In this document: piece after piece, positions 9,106 through 17,647 of the stretch
Position numbering within the stretch: the first letter of the stretch is position 1
Layout of the letters: the number at the start of each line of letters is the position of its first letter
From: CAVSSX01 sp963730735
GTDB taxonomy: Bacteria > Actinomycetota > Acidimicrobiia > Acidimicrobiales > RAAP-2
DNA: 64,000 nt
Assembly: GCA_963730735.1 (NCBI GenBank)
Contig: CAVSSX010000008.1
Coordinates: forward strand, 310,001 to 374,000
Reading direction: 5' to 3'
Notes under the pieces: model-generated
Database searches by the model: none
What the model was told of the DNA's origin: nothing
Seen by the model: only the letters and a program-made list of their open reading frames with translations
Position numbers and translations under genes: made by a program

Positions 9106-9819
9106 CTAGGCGTTCGGGGCGGTGACCCCTCCGTCGACGTGGAGGATCTGGCCCGTGATGTACGACGCCTGCTCGGACACGAGGAAGCTGACGGCGTTGG
9201 CGATGTCCTCGGGCGTGCCGATCCGGCGCAACGGGACGGTCTTCGCCCGGGCCTCGAACAGGTCGCCGGCGTAGGACGGGGCCGTGCCCTCGGTGAACAT
9301 CTGGCCGGGGGCGATGGCGTTCACCCGGACACCCTGGGGACCGAGGTCCTGGGCCAGCTGCCGGGTCAGGGTCTCGATGGCCCCCTTGGACACCGAGTAC
9401 ATCTCGACCAACCCGGCGGCCGAGGCGGCGGCGGCCGACGACAGGTTGACCACCACCCCGCGGCCGCCCGCCACCATGGAGGGGATGAAGGCCCGGCAGC
9501 AGTTGAGCGTGCCCATCAGGTTCACCGACAGGACGCGGTCGAGGTTCTCCTCGTCGGCCTCGAGGATGGGACCGTAGGTCCAGATGCCGGCGTTGTTGAC
9601 GAGCACCTCGATGGGTCCGACGGCGAGGGCCAGCTCCCGCACGGCCTGACGGTCGGCCACGTCGCACGGGTAGCCGGTCCCACCCACGGCCTCGGCGGTG
9701 ACGGCGGCGGACTCGGCATCGAGGTCGACCGCCACCACGTCGAAGCCGTCGCTCGCCAGACGGGTGGCGGTCGCCCGGCCCAGTCCCCGCCCCGCCCCAG
9801 TCACCAGCGCGATGCCCAT
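9106..9819 (-). CDS. SDR-family NAD(P)-dependent oxidoreductase
   Basis: This 237-aa classical short-chain dehydrogenase has a single Rossmann domain. The cofactor motif TGAGRGLG sits at the N-terminus. NNAG follows in the middle, and the catalytic YSVSK with an upstream Ser (NLSSAAAAS) is intact. An acidic residue after beta-2 (VAVDLDAE) suggests preference for NAD(H), which is an inference. The C-terminus ends with the common ILHVDGG pattern. The start is the ATG at 9819. The substrate cannot be told from sequence or neighbours. Confidence 0.85.
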   Translation of the reverse strand: MGIALVTGAGRGLGRATATRLASDGFDVVAVDLDAESAAVTAEAVGGTGYPCDVADRQAVRELALAVGPIEVLVNNAGIWTYGPILEADEENLDRVLSVNLMGTLNCCRAFIPSMVAGGRGVVVNLSSAAAASAAGLVEMYSVSKGAIETLTRQLAQDLGPQGVRVNAIAPGQMFTEGTAPSYAGDLFEARAKTVPLRRIGTPEDIANAVSFLVSEQASYITGQILHVDGGVTAPNA

Positions 9820-9909
9820 TCGTCCCCCCTCCGATCGTGCCCGCCGTTCCCCGGCCCGGCCCGGGCTCAGCCTAGGTGGCGACGCCCCGGCCGACCGGCG
9901 TCGCCGGCC

Positions 9910-11040
9910 CTACAGCTCGACGCCCAACAGGGCCGCCCCGGCGGCGACGGGCTGTCCGGCCCGGGCCGCCGCGTCGAGGGCGGCCAGGGCGCCCGGGGTG
10001 TCGAGGTCCTCGTCCAGTCGGGCCCGGACGGCGTCGAGCGGGGCGTCGGTGGCCTCGGCCGACCCGTCCACCGAGCGCCACAGGGCCAGTCGGGCCGCCG
10101 CCGTCGCCAGGTCGTCGGGCGACCACTCCCAGTCCTCCCGGTAGTGGTGCCCGAGGAGGGCCAGGCGGATCACCATGGGCTCCCACTCCTTGGCCAGCTG
10201 GCCGACGAAGACCAGGTTGCCCAGGGACTTGGACATCTTCTCCCCGTCCAGCCCGACCAGGCCCACGTGCAGCCAGTGGCGGACGAACCGCTGCCCGGTC
10301 ACCGCTTCGGATTGGGCCGTCTCGCACTCATGGTGAGGGAACACCAGGTCGCGTCCGCCCCCGTGCACGTCGATGGTCGTGCCCAGCTCGCGCAGGGCCA
10401 GCGCCGAGCACTCGACGTGCCAACCCGGCCGTCCCGGGCCCCAGCGCGACTCCCACGCCGGCTCGTCGGGCAGCGAGGGCTGCCAGAGCACGAAGTCCAG
10501 CGGGTCGCGCTTGTTCGGGTCGTCGGGCCGGCCGCCGTGGACCGCCGCCAGCTCCAGCATGGTCCCCCGGTCGTAGTGGCTCACGTTGCCGAACGCCGGG
10601 AAGCTCGAGACGTCGAAGTACACGGCGCCACCGGACTGGTAGGCCGACCCGACCTCGAGCGCCGCCCCGATCAACGAGAGGATCTCGGCGATGGCCGACG
10701 TCGCCCGGGGCTCGGCGTACACCGGCAGCAGACCGAGCAGCTGCATGTCGGCGTCGAACCGGGCCATCTCCTCGGCCGCCAGGTCGAGGTAGTGGACGCC
10801 GAGCTCGCGGGCCTTGCGCAGGATGTCGTCGTCGACGTCGGTGACGTTGCGCACGCAGCGGGTCTCGTGCCCGAGGTCCCGGAGCCGGCGCTGGAGGATG
10901 TCGAAGGTGAGATAGACCTCGGCGTGACCCAGGTGGGCGGCGTCGTAGGGCGTGATGCCGCAGCTGTACAGGGTGACGAGCGGCCCGGGCTCGAAGGGCA
11001 CCACCTCGCGGCGCGCCGTGTCGAAGAGCCGGAGACCCAC
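9910..11040 (-). CDS. mshC: Mycothiol ligase MshC (cysteine:GlcN-Ins ligase)
   Basis: This 376-aa class I synthetase-like enzyme is predicted to join cysteine to glucosaminyl-inositol using ATP, the third dedicated step of mycothiol synthesis. The HIGH-type motif is HLGHA in LYSCGITPYDAAHLGHA, and the KMSKS motif is present in LDGEKMSKSLGNLVFV. Zinc-ligand segments SCGIT and GWHVECSA are conserved. It is closer to MshC than to cysteinyl-tRNA synthetase: the GITPYDA.HLGHA and GHHYRED segments match MshC, and it stops at LLGVEL without the anticodon-binding extension of CysS. Other mycothiol genes are not in the window. Start is the ATG at 11040. Confidence 0.82.
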   Translation of the reverse strand: MGLRLFDTARREVVPFEPGPLVTLYSCGITPYDAAHLGHAEVYLTFDILQRRLRDLGHETRCVRNVTDVDDDILRKARELGVHYLDLAAEEMARFDADMQLLGLLPVYAEPRATSAIAEILSLIGAALEVGSAYQSGGAVYFDVSSFPAFGNVSHYDRGTMLELAAVHGGRPDDPNKRDPLDFVLWQPSLPDEPAWESRWGPGRPGWHVECSALALRELGTTIDVHGGGRDLVFPHHECETAQSEAVTGQRFVRHWLHVGLVGLDGEKMSKSLGNLVFVGQLAKEWEPMVIRLALLGHHYREDWEWSPDDLATAAARLALWRSVDGSAEATDAPLDAVRARLDEDLDTPGALAALDAAARAGQPVAAGAALLGVEL

Positions 11041-11046
11041 CGTCGC

Positions 11047-11697
11047 TCAGATCCCGGCGAGCCGGAGCGTCGTGTGCGCCTTGTGGCGGATGTTGACGGT
11101 GATGAAGGTGGCGGTGAACGCCTCGATGGCCGCCGCCTGGGCCAGGCTGCCGGCGTCGTAGGGGTTGAGCCCGTCGATGGCGGCGATGAGGCCCAGTGTG
11201 ACCTCGGTCGCCCCCGGGTCGTCCGAACAGGCCAGCACGTCGGCGTCCAGTGCGGCGTCGAGGTTCAGCATCTCGCTGGCCGGGAGGTGGTGGAAGGAGG
11301 CCGCCACCTTGGAGTCGGGCAGCGTCGCCTGGAGGTCGGCGGCCATCGAACCCCGGGGCACGAACAGCGGCAGCATCTCGCGGCCCGACTTGAGCAGGGC
11401 GATGACCATCGAGATGACGACCTTGCCGGCCAGGGCCTCGCGCAGCGGCCGCACGGTGGCCGAGGCGCTGTCCCACGGGGTGGCCACCACGACCACGTCG
11501 GCCGCCGCCGCCCCGGCGTTGTCGGCCCCGGTGATCTCGAGCGTCCGGTCGGGCCACGCCCCCACGGTCTCGGCCACCACCTCGGTCGCCCGCTCGGCGT
11601 CGCGTGAACCGATGACCACCGGGATGCCGGCGACCGCCAGCCGCACGGCCAGCCCCCGCCCGGCGGGGCCGGTACCTCCAAGAATCCCTACCTGCAC
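11047..11697 (-). CDS. NADPH-dependent F420 reductase (Fno/NpdG-like)
   Basis: This 216-aa Rossmann protein is predicted to transfer hydride between NADPH and coenzyme F420. The N-terminal GGTGPAGRGLA dinucleotide-binding loop and the following GSRDAERA segment, with Ser-Arg for the NADPH phosphate, are typical. The middle contains ATPWDSA and the conserved AASFHHLPA block. It ends 7 bases before mshC begins on the same strand, so the two are likely cotranscribed. LLM-class flavoproteins that often use F420 lie at 14783 and 19619. Family assignment is firm; physiological direction is unknown. Confidence 0.85.
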   Translation of the reverse strand: MQVGILGGTGPAGRGLAVRLAVAGIPVVIGSRDAERATEVVAETVGAWPDRTLEITGADNAGAAAADVVVVATPWDSASATVRPLREALAGKVVISMVIALLKSGREMLPLFVPRGSMAADLQATLPDSKVAASFHHLPASEMLNLDAALDADVLACSDDPGATEVTLGLIAAIDGLNPYDAGSLAQAAAIEAFTATFITVNIRHKAHTTLRLAGI

Positions 11698-11828
11698 GGG
11701 TCAACCCTTTCATACCGTGGTCGGACCACGAGAGCCTGCCATCGAGCCGAGGTGGTGATCGAATCGTCCCCCCCGGTGCCCTCCGTGGGCCGGGGACGAC
11801 CCTGAGGGCCGGGATAGATTCGTGGCCC

Positions 11829-12611
11829 ATGGGCCTCCTCGACGGCAAGCGCATCCTCATCACCGGCGTCCTCACCGACGCCTCCCTGGCCTTCGCCGTG
11901 GCCCGGCTGGCCCAGGAAGAGGGGGCCGAGATCCTCCTCACCGGCGCCGGCCGGGGCCTCTCGCTGACCCGGCGCACCGCCCGCAAGCTCCCGACCGAGG
12001 TCGAGGTGCTCGAGCTCGACGTGGCCGAGCCGGAGCAGTTGGCGGCGGCCGGCCGGCTGGTCGCCGAGCGCTGGGACCGCCTGGACGGCCTGCTGCACGC
12101 CATCGGGTTCGCCCCGCCCAACTGCCTGGGCAACGGCATGTTCGCCGCCCAATGGGACGAAGTGGCCCAGGCCCTGCAGATCTCGGCGTACTCGCTCAAG
12201 GCCCTGACCGAGGCGTTCCGCCCCCTCCTCGAAGCCGCCGGAGCGGCCGGCGGGGCCTCGGTGGTGGGGCTCGACTTCGACGCCACCGTGGCCTGGCCGC
12301 TCTACGACTGGATGGGCGTCGCCAAGGCGGCGCTCGAGTCCATCACCCGTTACCTGGCCCGGGACCTCGGCCCGACCGGGGTCCGGGTCAACCTGGTGGC
12401 CGCCGGTCCGGTCCGGACCATGGCGGCCAAGTCCATCCCCGGCTTCGCCTCCTTCGAGGACACCTGGGCCGAACGGGCCCCCCTCGGCTGGGACGTCCAC
12501 GACGCCGAGGTGGTGGCCAAGGCCTGCATCGCCCTGTTCAGCGACCTCCTGCCCATGACCACCGGCGAGATGCTGCACGTCGACGGGGGCGTCCACGCCG
12601 TCGGGTCCTAG
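11829..12611 (+). CDS. Enoyl-ACP reductase, InhA/FabI type
   Basis: This 260-aa SDR-like enzyme catalyses NADH-dependent reduction of enoyl-ACP, the last step of fatty-acid elongation. The N-terminus MGLLDGKRILITGV and the segment HAIGFAPPN resemble InhA. The catalytic Tyr-x6-Lys is present as YDWMGVAK, and NLVAAGPVRTMA and the C-terminal GEMLHVDGG are conserved. It is more like InhA than the proteobacterial FabI. The start is the ATG at 11829. It is divergent from the F420 reductase, so the 131-base gap should hold its promoter. Confidence in function is high. Confidence 0.88.
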   Translation: MGLLDGKRILITGVLTDASLAFAVARLAQEEGAEILLTGAGRGLSLTRRTARKLPTEVEVLELDVAEPEQLAAAGRLVAERWDRLDGLLHAIGFAPPNCLGNGMFAAQWDEVAQALQISAYSLKALTEAFRPLLEAAGAAGGASVVGLDFDATVAWPLYDWMGVAKAALESITRYLARDLGPTGVRVNLVAAGPVRTMAAKSIPGFASFEDTWAERAPLGWDVHDAEVVAKACIALFSDLLPMTTGEMLHVDGGVHAVGS

Positions 12612-12657
12612 GGGCGCCGGCCGCTCTCGGACCGCCGGTCCCTACGCTGGAGGGGCT

Positions 12658-12705
12658 ATGACGTCCGCCCACCGCTTCGAACGCCACCTCGAAAGGCGCC
12701 GCTAG
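12658..12705 (+). CDS. Putative 15-codon leader ORF before the ABC exporter
   Basis: The ORF encodes MTSAHRFERHLERRR and has a strong GGAGGGG just upstream of its ATG. It is in frame with the exporter gene, and its TAG stop is followed directly by the exporter ATG at 12706. The peptide is basic. A 5-bp hairpin (GGACC-GCC-GGTCC) lies at 12629-12641, just before the ORF. It may be a translated leader that couples or controls exporter translation. Alternatively the TAG could be a sequence error and this the true exporter N-terminus. Confidence 0.4.
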   Translation: MTSAHRFERHLERRR

Positions 12706-14687
12706 ATGCCCCCCGGGGGCGGCTCGGGGATGGGCATGGGCCGGCCGGGCATGCGCTCGTTCCGCCAGGACCGCTCGGTCCTGCACCACCGGGTGAAGAA
12801 GGGCACGGCCCGGCGGATGCTCACCTTCGCCGTCCCCTACAAGCGGATCCTGGCCATCTTCCTGCCGATCGTGGTGCTCGACGCCGTCGTCGGGGCCGTG
12901 AACCCGCTGATCTTCCGGGCCATCATCGACAAGGGGATCGCCGGCCACGACAAGCAGCTCATCATCGGCCTGGCCGTGCTGGCGGCCGCCCTGGCCATCG
13001 TCGACGCCGTGCTCTCGCTGTTCGAGCGCCGGACGTCGGCCGTCGTGGGCGAGGGCCTGATCTACGACATGCGCTCGAAGGTCTTCCGACACATCCAGCG
13101 GATGCCACTGGCCTTCTTCACCCGGACGCAGACCGGCGCCCTGGTCAGCCGGCTCAACAACGACGTCATCGGGGCCCAGCAGGCCTTCACCGACATGCTC
13201 TCGAACATCGTCGGCAACCTGGTGACGGTGGTCATCGTGCTGGTGGCCATGTTCATCCTCTCCTGGCAGATCACCCTGGTGGCCCTGGTCCTGCTCCCCC
13301 TGTTCCTCATCCCGGCCCGCATGGTCGGTCGGCGGCTCGGGGCCATGACCAAGGAGTCCTACGACCTGAACGCCGAGATGAACATGGTCATGCAGGAGCG
13401 CTTCAACGTCTCGGGGGCCATGCTGGTCAAGCTGTTCGGCCACGCCTCGGACGAGGCCACGAGCTTCGACGACAAGGCGGCCCGGGTGCGCGACATCGGC
13501 GTGGCCCAGGCCCTCTACGCCCGGCTCTTCCTGGTCGCCCTCACCCTCACCGCCGCCCTGGCCACGGCGTTCGCCTACGGGTTCGGGGGGCTCGAGGCGG
13601 TGAACGGGACGCTGGCCGTCGGCACGGTGGTGGCCATCACCGCCTACCTGACCCGGCTGTACGCCCCGCTGACCCAGCTCTCGAACCTCAACCTCGACGT
13701 CGCGACCGCGCTGGTCTCCTTCGAGCGGGTCTTCGAGGTCCTCGACCTGGTGCCCATGATCGAGGAGGCCCCCGACGCCGTGGCCATCGCCCCGGGCCCG
13801 GCGGCCGTCGAGTTCGACCACGTCTCGTTCTCCTACCCGACGGCCGACGAGGTCTCCCTGGCCTCGCTCGAGGCGGTGGCCACCCTGGAGCAGGCCCCCC
13901 GGGCCGAGGTCCTCCACGACGTCTCGTTCACCGTCGAGCCCGGCCAACTGGTGGCCCTGGTCGGCCCGTCGGGCGCCGGCAAGAGCACCATCTCCTCGCT
14001 CGTCCCCCGCCTCTACGACGCCAGCGCCGGCACCGTGCGGATCCACGGGGTCGACCTGCGACAGGCCACGTTCGACTCGATCCAGGACACGGTGGGCGTG
14101 GTCACCCAGGACCCCCACCTCTTCCACGACACCCTGCGGGCCAACCTCCGCTACGCCAAGCCCGAGGCCACCGACGAGGAGGTGTGGGACGCCCTGGACC
14201 AGGCGCAGATCCTGCCGCTGATCGACGCCCTGCCCGACGGCCTCGACACCGTGGTCGGCGAGCGGGGCTACCGGCTCTCGGGCGGCGAGAAGCAGCGGGT
14301 GGCGCTGGCCCGGCTGATCCTGAAGGCCCCCCAGGTGGTCGTGCTCGACGAGGCGACGGCCCACCTCGACTCGGAGTCCGAGTCGGCCGTCCAGCGGGCC
14401 CTGGCCACCGCCCTGGCCGGACGCACCTCGCTGGTCATCGCCCACCGCCTGTCGACCGTGCGCCAGGCCGACCAGCTGCTGGTCATCGACGCCGGCCGCA
14501 TCGTCGAGCGGGGCACCCACGCCGAGCTGCTGGCCGAGGGCGGCCTGTACGCCGAGCTCTACCGCACCCAGTTCGCCGAGCAGGACCAGTTCGCCGAGAC
14601 GACGGGTACGAGGACGGGTTCGCCGAGGACGGGTTCCGACGGGACGGGTTCGCCCACCCGGACCCGGCGGTCGTCCCCGAGGGCTGA
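12706..14687 (+). CDS. ABC transporter, fused permease and ATPase (exporter type), C-terminal frameshift
   Basis: This half-transporter of about 660 aa probably exports a hydrophobic substrate as a dimer. Six membrane helices occupy about residues 45-330. The ATPase domain has Walker A GPSGAGKST, signature LSGGEKQRVALAR, Walker B VVVLDEATAHLD and the H-loop IAHRLSTV. The raw frame has no stop until 15378 and would overlap the next gene. If one G is missing near 14598, the frame continues to a TGA at 14687 with an acidic repeated tail (DDGYEDGFAEDGF). I take that as the true end. A tandem repeat encodes this tail. The substrate is unknown. Confidence 0.85.
14613..14657 (+). repeat. 15-bp imperfect tandem repeat at the 3' end of the ABC exporter gene
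   Basis: Three units based on GACGGGTTCGCCGAG occur at 14613-14627, 14628-14642 and 14643-14657. A degenerate 12-base unit precedes them at 14601. In the corrected frame they encode DGFAE-like pentapeptides at the protein C-terminus. Two other 15-base-period repeats in the window also sit at gene ends. Confidence 0.75.
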
Positions 14688-14782
14688 GGGACCGGCGCCG
14701 GGCTCGACCGTCCCGGTACTGTCGCAGGACCGGGACCCGGCCGCCACGCCGCCGGGTCCGTCGACCACGACGAGGGGGACGG

Positions 14783-15649
14783 ATGAAGTTCGGACTGCCG
14801 CTCAAGCAACGCGGCCTCGACTCGGCCGACTTCGGCCGGGTGGCCCTGGCCGCCGAGACGGCCGGCTTCGAGTCGGTGTGGCTGCCCGAGCACCTCGTCC
14901 TGCCGACCGACCTGCCGCCGACCTACCCCTACTCCTCGAGCGGCTACGCCCCGATCGACTCGACGACCCCCGAGTTCGACCCCTGGGTGGCCCTCGCCTC
15001 GGTGGCCGGCGCCACCTCGACCATCCGCCTGGCCACCGGGGTGTTCATCCTCCCGCTCCGCCACCCCCTGGTCACCGCCCGGGCGGTGATGACCCTCGAC
15101 CGGGTGTCCCGGGGCCGGGTGACCCTGGGCATCGGCGTGGGCTGGTTGGCCGAGGAGTTCGCCGTCGTCGGCCAGTCGTTCCCCGACCGGGGCAGCCGGA
15201 CCGACGAGACGATCGACGTCCTGCGCCGCCTCTGGACCGAGCCGGTCGTCGAGTACCACGGGACCCACTTCGAGTTCGCCGCCGTGGCCTTCGAGCCCAA
15301 GCCGGTCCAGTCGCCCCTCCCGATCGAGGTCGGCGGGACCAGCGGTCCGGCGCTGCGGCGGGCCGGACGCCTGGGTGACGGGTGGATCGAGCTCGGTTCG
15401 ACCGGTCCCGACGAGGTGCGCAGCCGGCTCGACGTCATCGAGACGGCGCGCCGCCAGGCCGGGCGCCAGGACCTTCCCTTCGAGGTCACCTGCGGCGTGC
15501 CGGGCGAGCTCGACCAGCTGCGGCGCTACGCCGAGGTCGGCGTCACCCGGGTCATGACCGGGCCGCCGCCCACCGAGACGCCCCGCTCGCTCGACGAGCT
15601 GCTCGACTGGATCGGGCGGTTCGGCGAGTCGGTGATCGCCCGGTTCTGA
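14783..15649 (+). CDS. LLM-class (luciferase-like) oxidoreductase, probably F420-dependent
   Basis: This 288-aa TIM-barrel protein of the bacterial luciferase family has a MKFGLPLKQRG start. The segments AAETAGFESVWLPEHL and TATGVFILPLRHP-like (ATGVFILPLRHPL) and the SRGRVTLGIGVGWLAEEF block are the usual F420/FMN-binding pattern. The layout resembles the TIGR03619-type F420-dependent group. The ATG at 14783 is preceded by GAGGGGGACGG. It follows the ABC exporter by 95 bases. Cofactor choice is inferred from the family and from the F420 reductase nearby; the substrate is unknown. Confidence 0.82.
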   Translation: MKFGLPLKQRGLDSADFGRVALAAETAGFESVWLPEHLVLPTDLPPTYPYSSSGYAPIDSTTPEFDPWVALASVAGATSTIRLATGVFILPLRHPLVTARAVMTLDRVSRGRVTLGIGVGWLAEEFAVVGQSFPDRGSRTDETIDVLRRLWTEPVVEYHGTHFEFAAVAFEPKPVQSPLPIEVGGTSGPALRRAGRLGDGWIELGSTGPDEVRSRLDVIETARRQAGRQDLPFEVTCGVPGELDQLRRYAEVGVTRVMTGPPPTETPRSLDELLDWIGRFGESVIARF

Positions 15650-15776
15650 GGACCCGGCGGGGCCACCCGTCGCCCGGCACCCCTCAGAAGTAGAATCGGT
15701 TCTCGTTTCGACGTCGGGGAACCTGCCTCCCACACCGCCCGGCCCGACCCGACCTGCGACCCGACTTGGAGGTCCC

Positions 15777-16886
15777 GTGGACAACGACCTGTGCCAGCGA
15801 CTGGGGATCGAGTTCCCCATCTTCGCCTTCACCCACTGCCGTGACGTGGTGGCGGCCGTCTCGAACGCCGGCGGCTTCGGCGTCCTCGGGGCGGTGGGGT
15901 TCAGCGCCAAGGAGCTCGAGACCGAGCTGGCGTGGTTGGACGACCACGTCGGCGACCACCCCTACGGCGTCGACATCGTCATCCCCGGCAAGTACGAGGG
16001 CATGGGGGAGCTCGACCCGACCAAGCTCGAGGCCGACCTGAAGGCCATGGTCCCCGAAGGCCACCGGGCCTTCGCCAAGCAGCTGCTGGCCGACCACGGT
16101 GTCCCCGAGCTCGAGCGCGGTCCGCGCCGAGAGCTGCTCGGGTGGACGGCGGCCACGGCGGCGCCCCAGGTCGACGTGCTGCTGGCCCACGACAAGGTGC
16201 GCCTGGTGGCCAACGCCCTCGGCACGCCGCCCGACGACGTGATCGCCCGCATCCACGGCACCGGGCGTCTGGTGGCCGCCCTGGCCGGATCGGTGAAGCA
16301 CGCCCGCAACCACACGGCCGCCGGCGTCGACATCATCATCTGCCAGGGCAGCGAGGGCGGCGGCCACACCGGTGACGTCGGCTCCATCGTGCTGTGGCCC
16401 GAGGTCATCGACGCCGTGGCCCCGACGCCGGTGCTCGCCGCCGGGGGCATCGGCAGTGGACGGCAGATGGCGGCGGCCATGGTCCTCGGGGCCGCCGGCG
16501 TGTGGACCGGCTCGCTCTGGCTGACCGTCGAGGAGGCCGACGTGCCCCCGGCCCAGATGGCCACCTACCTCCGCGCCACCAGCCGTGACACCGTCCGGTC
16601 CCGGTCGTTCACCGGCAAGCCCTGCCGGCTGCTCAAGAACGACTGGACCGAGGCCTGGGACCGGCCCGACACCCCCGACCCGCTCCCCATGCCGATGCAG
16701 ATGATGGTGGCCATCGACGCCGTGGCCCGGGGCCACGCCTATCCCGAGCAGGCCGTGGACGTGAACTTCAACCCCGCCGGACAGGTGATCGGTCGGGCCA
16801 CCCGGGTCCGCAAGAGCCGCGACGTACTCCTCGAGATGGTCGAGGAGTACGTGGACGCCCTCGAGGCCGTCCGGCTCCCTTCCTGA
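15777..16886 (+). CDS. Nitronate monooxygenase-like flavin oxidoreductase
   Basis: This 369-aa FMN-binding TIM-barrel protein resembles 2-nitropropane dioxygenase/nitronate monooxygenase. The glycine-rich GSEGGGHTGDVGS, with the candidate catalytic His, and the phosphate-binding VLAAGGIGSGRQMAAAMVLGA are present. The start is a GTG at 15777 with TTGGAGG five bases upstream. Later segments (TGKPCRLLKNDWTEAWD) are family-like. Such genes often act in lipid or aromatic catabolism as well as on nitronates, so the substrate is open. The 127-base gap before it probably holds a promoter. Confidence 0.8.
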   Translation: MDNDLCQRLGIEFPIFAFTHCRDVVAAVSNAGGFGVLGAVGFSAKELETELAWLDDHVGDHPYGVDIVIPGKYEGMGELDPTKLEADLKAMVPEGHRAFAKQLLADHGVPELERGPRRELLGWTAATAAPQVDVLLAHDKVRLVANALGTPPDDVIARIHGTGRLVAALAGSVKHARNHTAAGVDIIICQGSEGGGHTGDVGSIVLWPEVIDAVAPTPVLAAGGIGSGRQMAAAMVLGAAGVWTGSLWLTVEEADVPPAQMATYLRATSRDTVRSRSFTGKPCRLLKNDWTEAWDRPDTPDPLPMPMQMMVAIDAVARGHAYPEQAVDVNFNPAGQVIGRATRVRKSRDVLLEMVEEYVDALEAVRLPS

Positions 16887-16982
16887 CGTCGCCCGGCCGC
16901 CGGCCGTTCCACCCGTCCCCCGGCCCGGCCTAGGGTCGGCCGGGGCCCCCGGAGGCGGGGCCGGACGACGGAGGCGAAGCGA

Positions 16983-17647
16983 ATGGATCTGCACGAGGCG
17001 CTGTACACGACCCGGGCCATGCGTCGGGTCCGGCCCGACCCGATCCCCGCCGACGCCCAGGCCCGGATCCTCGACGCCGCCATCCGGGCCCCGAGCGGCG
17101 GCAACCAGCAGCACTGGCGCTTCTTGTTGGTCGACGACCCCGAGGTGAAGGCCCGCCTCGCCCCGCTCTACCTCGACTCGGTCAACCAGCTCTGGACGAC
17201 CGTCTACGCCCGGCAGGTGGCGGCGGCGGCGGCCGCGCCCGACGACCCGGAGTCGATCGCAGTTCGGCAAGGTCCGGAGGTCGGCCCAGTGGCTGGGCGA
17301 CCACTTCGAGCAGGTGCCCCTGTACCTCTTCGCCTTCGCCCAGCACGAGGTGTCGGGCGGCTCGATCTACCCGGCCATCTGGAGCGCGCTGCTCGGCGGC
17401 CCGCGCCGAGGGGATCGGCGGCTGCCTCACCTCGGTGCTGAACGTCTTCCACAAGGAGGAGACCCTCGACATCCTCGGGGTGCCGGCCGACCAGGGCTGG
17501 CACATGGCCGGCTGCGTGAGCCTCGGCTATCCCCTCGGGCCGTGGAAGGTGGCGGCTCGCCGTCCGGTCTCCGACGTGGCCTACCGCAACCGCTGGGACG
17601 GGCCGCTCGGCCTGTCCATCCCCGATCCCCTGTGGTCGCCTAGCTGA
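16983..17647 (+). CDS. Nitroreductase-family flavoprotein, two frameshifts
   Basis: This would be a 220-aa FMN-dependent nitroreductase if two single-base insertions are removed. The N-terminal part (16983 to about 17262) has TTRAMRRVRPDPIP and RAPSGGNQQHWRFLLVDD, the classic FMN-binding start. The middle frame carries KVRRSAQWLGDHF and QHEVSGGSIYPAIW. The last frame carries AEGIGGCLTSVLNVF and CVSLGYPLGPW. Breaks are at about 17259-17262 and 17395-17399; the second has GGCGGCC where GCGGCC-type sequence would keep frame. It ends tail-to-tail with a membrane protein gene, overlapping 8 bases. Function is typical of the family; the substrate is unknown. Confidence 0.75.

Noticed and set aside
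9910..11040. Cysteinyl-tRNA synthetase (CysS)
   Set aside because: The protein lacks the anticodon-binding extension, and its N-terminal, GHHYRED and C-terminal segments match MshC better.
8797..11607. Open frame of 936 codons on the plus strand opposite the SDR, mshC and F420 reductase genes
   Set aside because: Composition and lack of domains mark it as a shadow of the real minus-strand genes.
14690..15378. ABC exporter extending as an 890-aa protein
   Set aside because: The extension is a shadow of the LLM gene at 14783; a one-base correction gives a sensible end at 14687.
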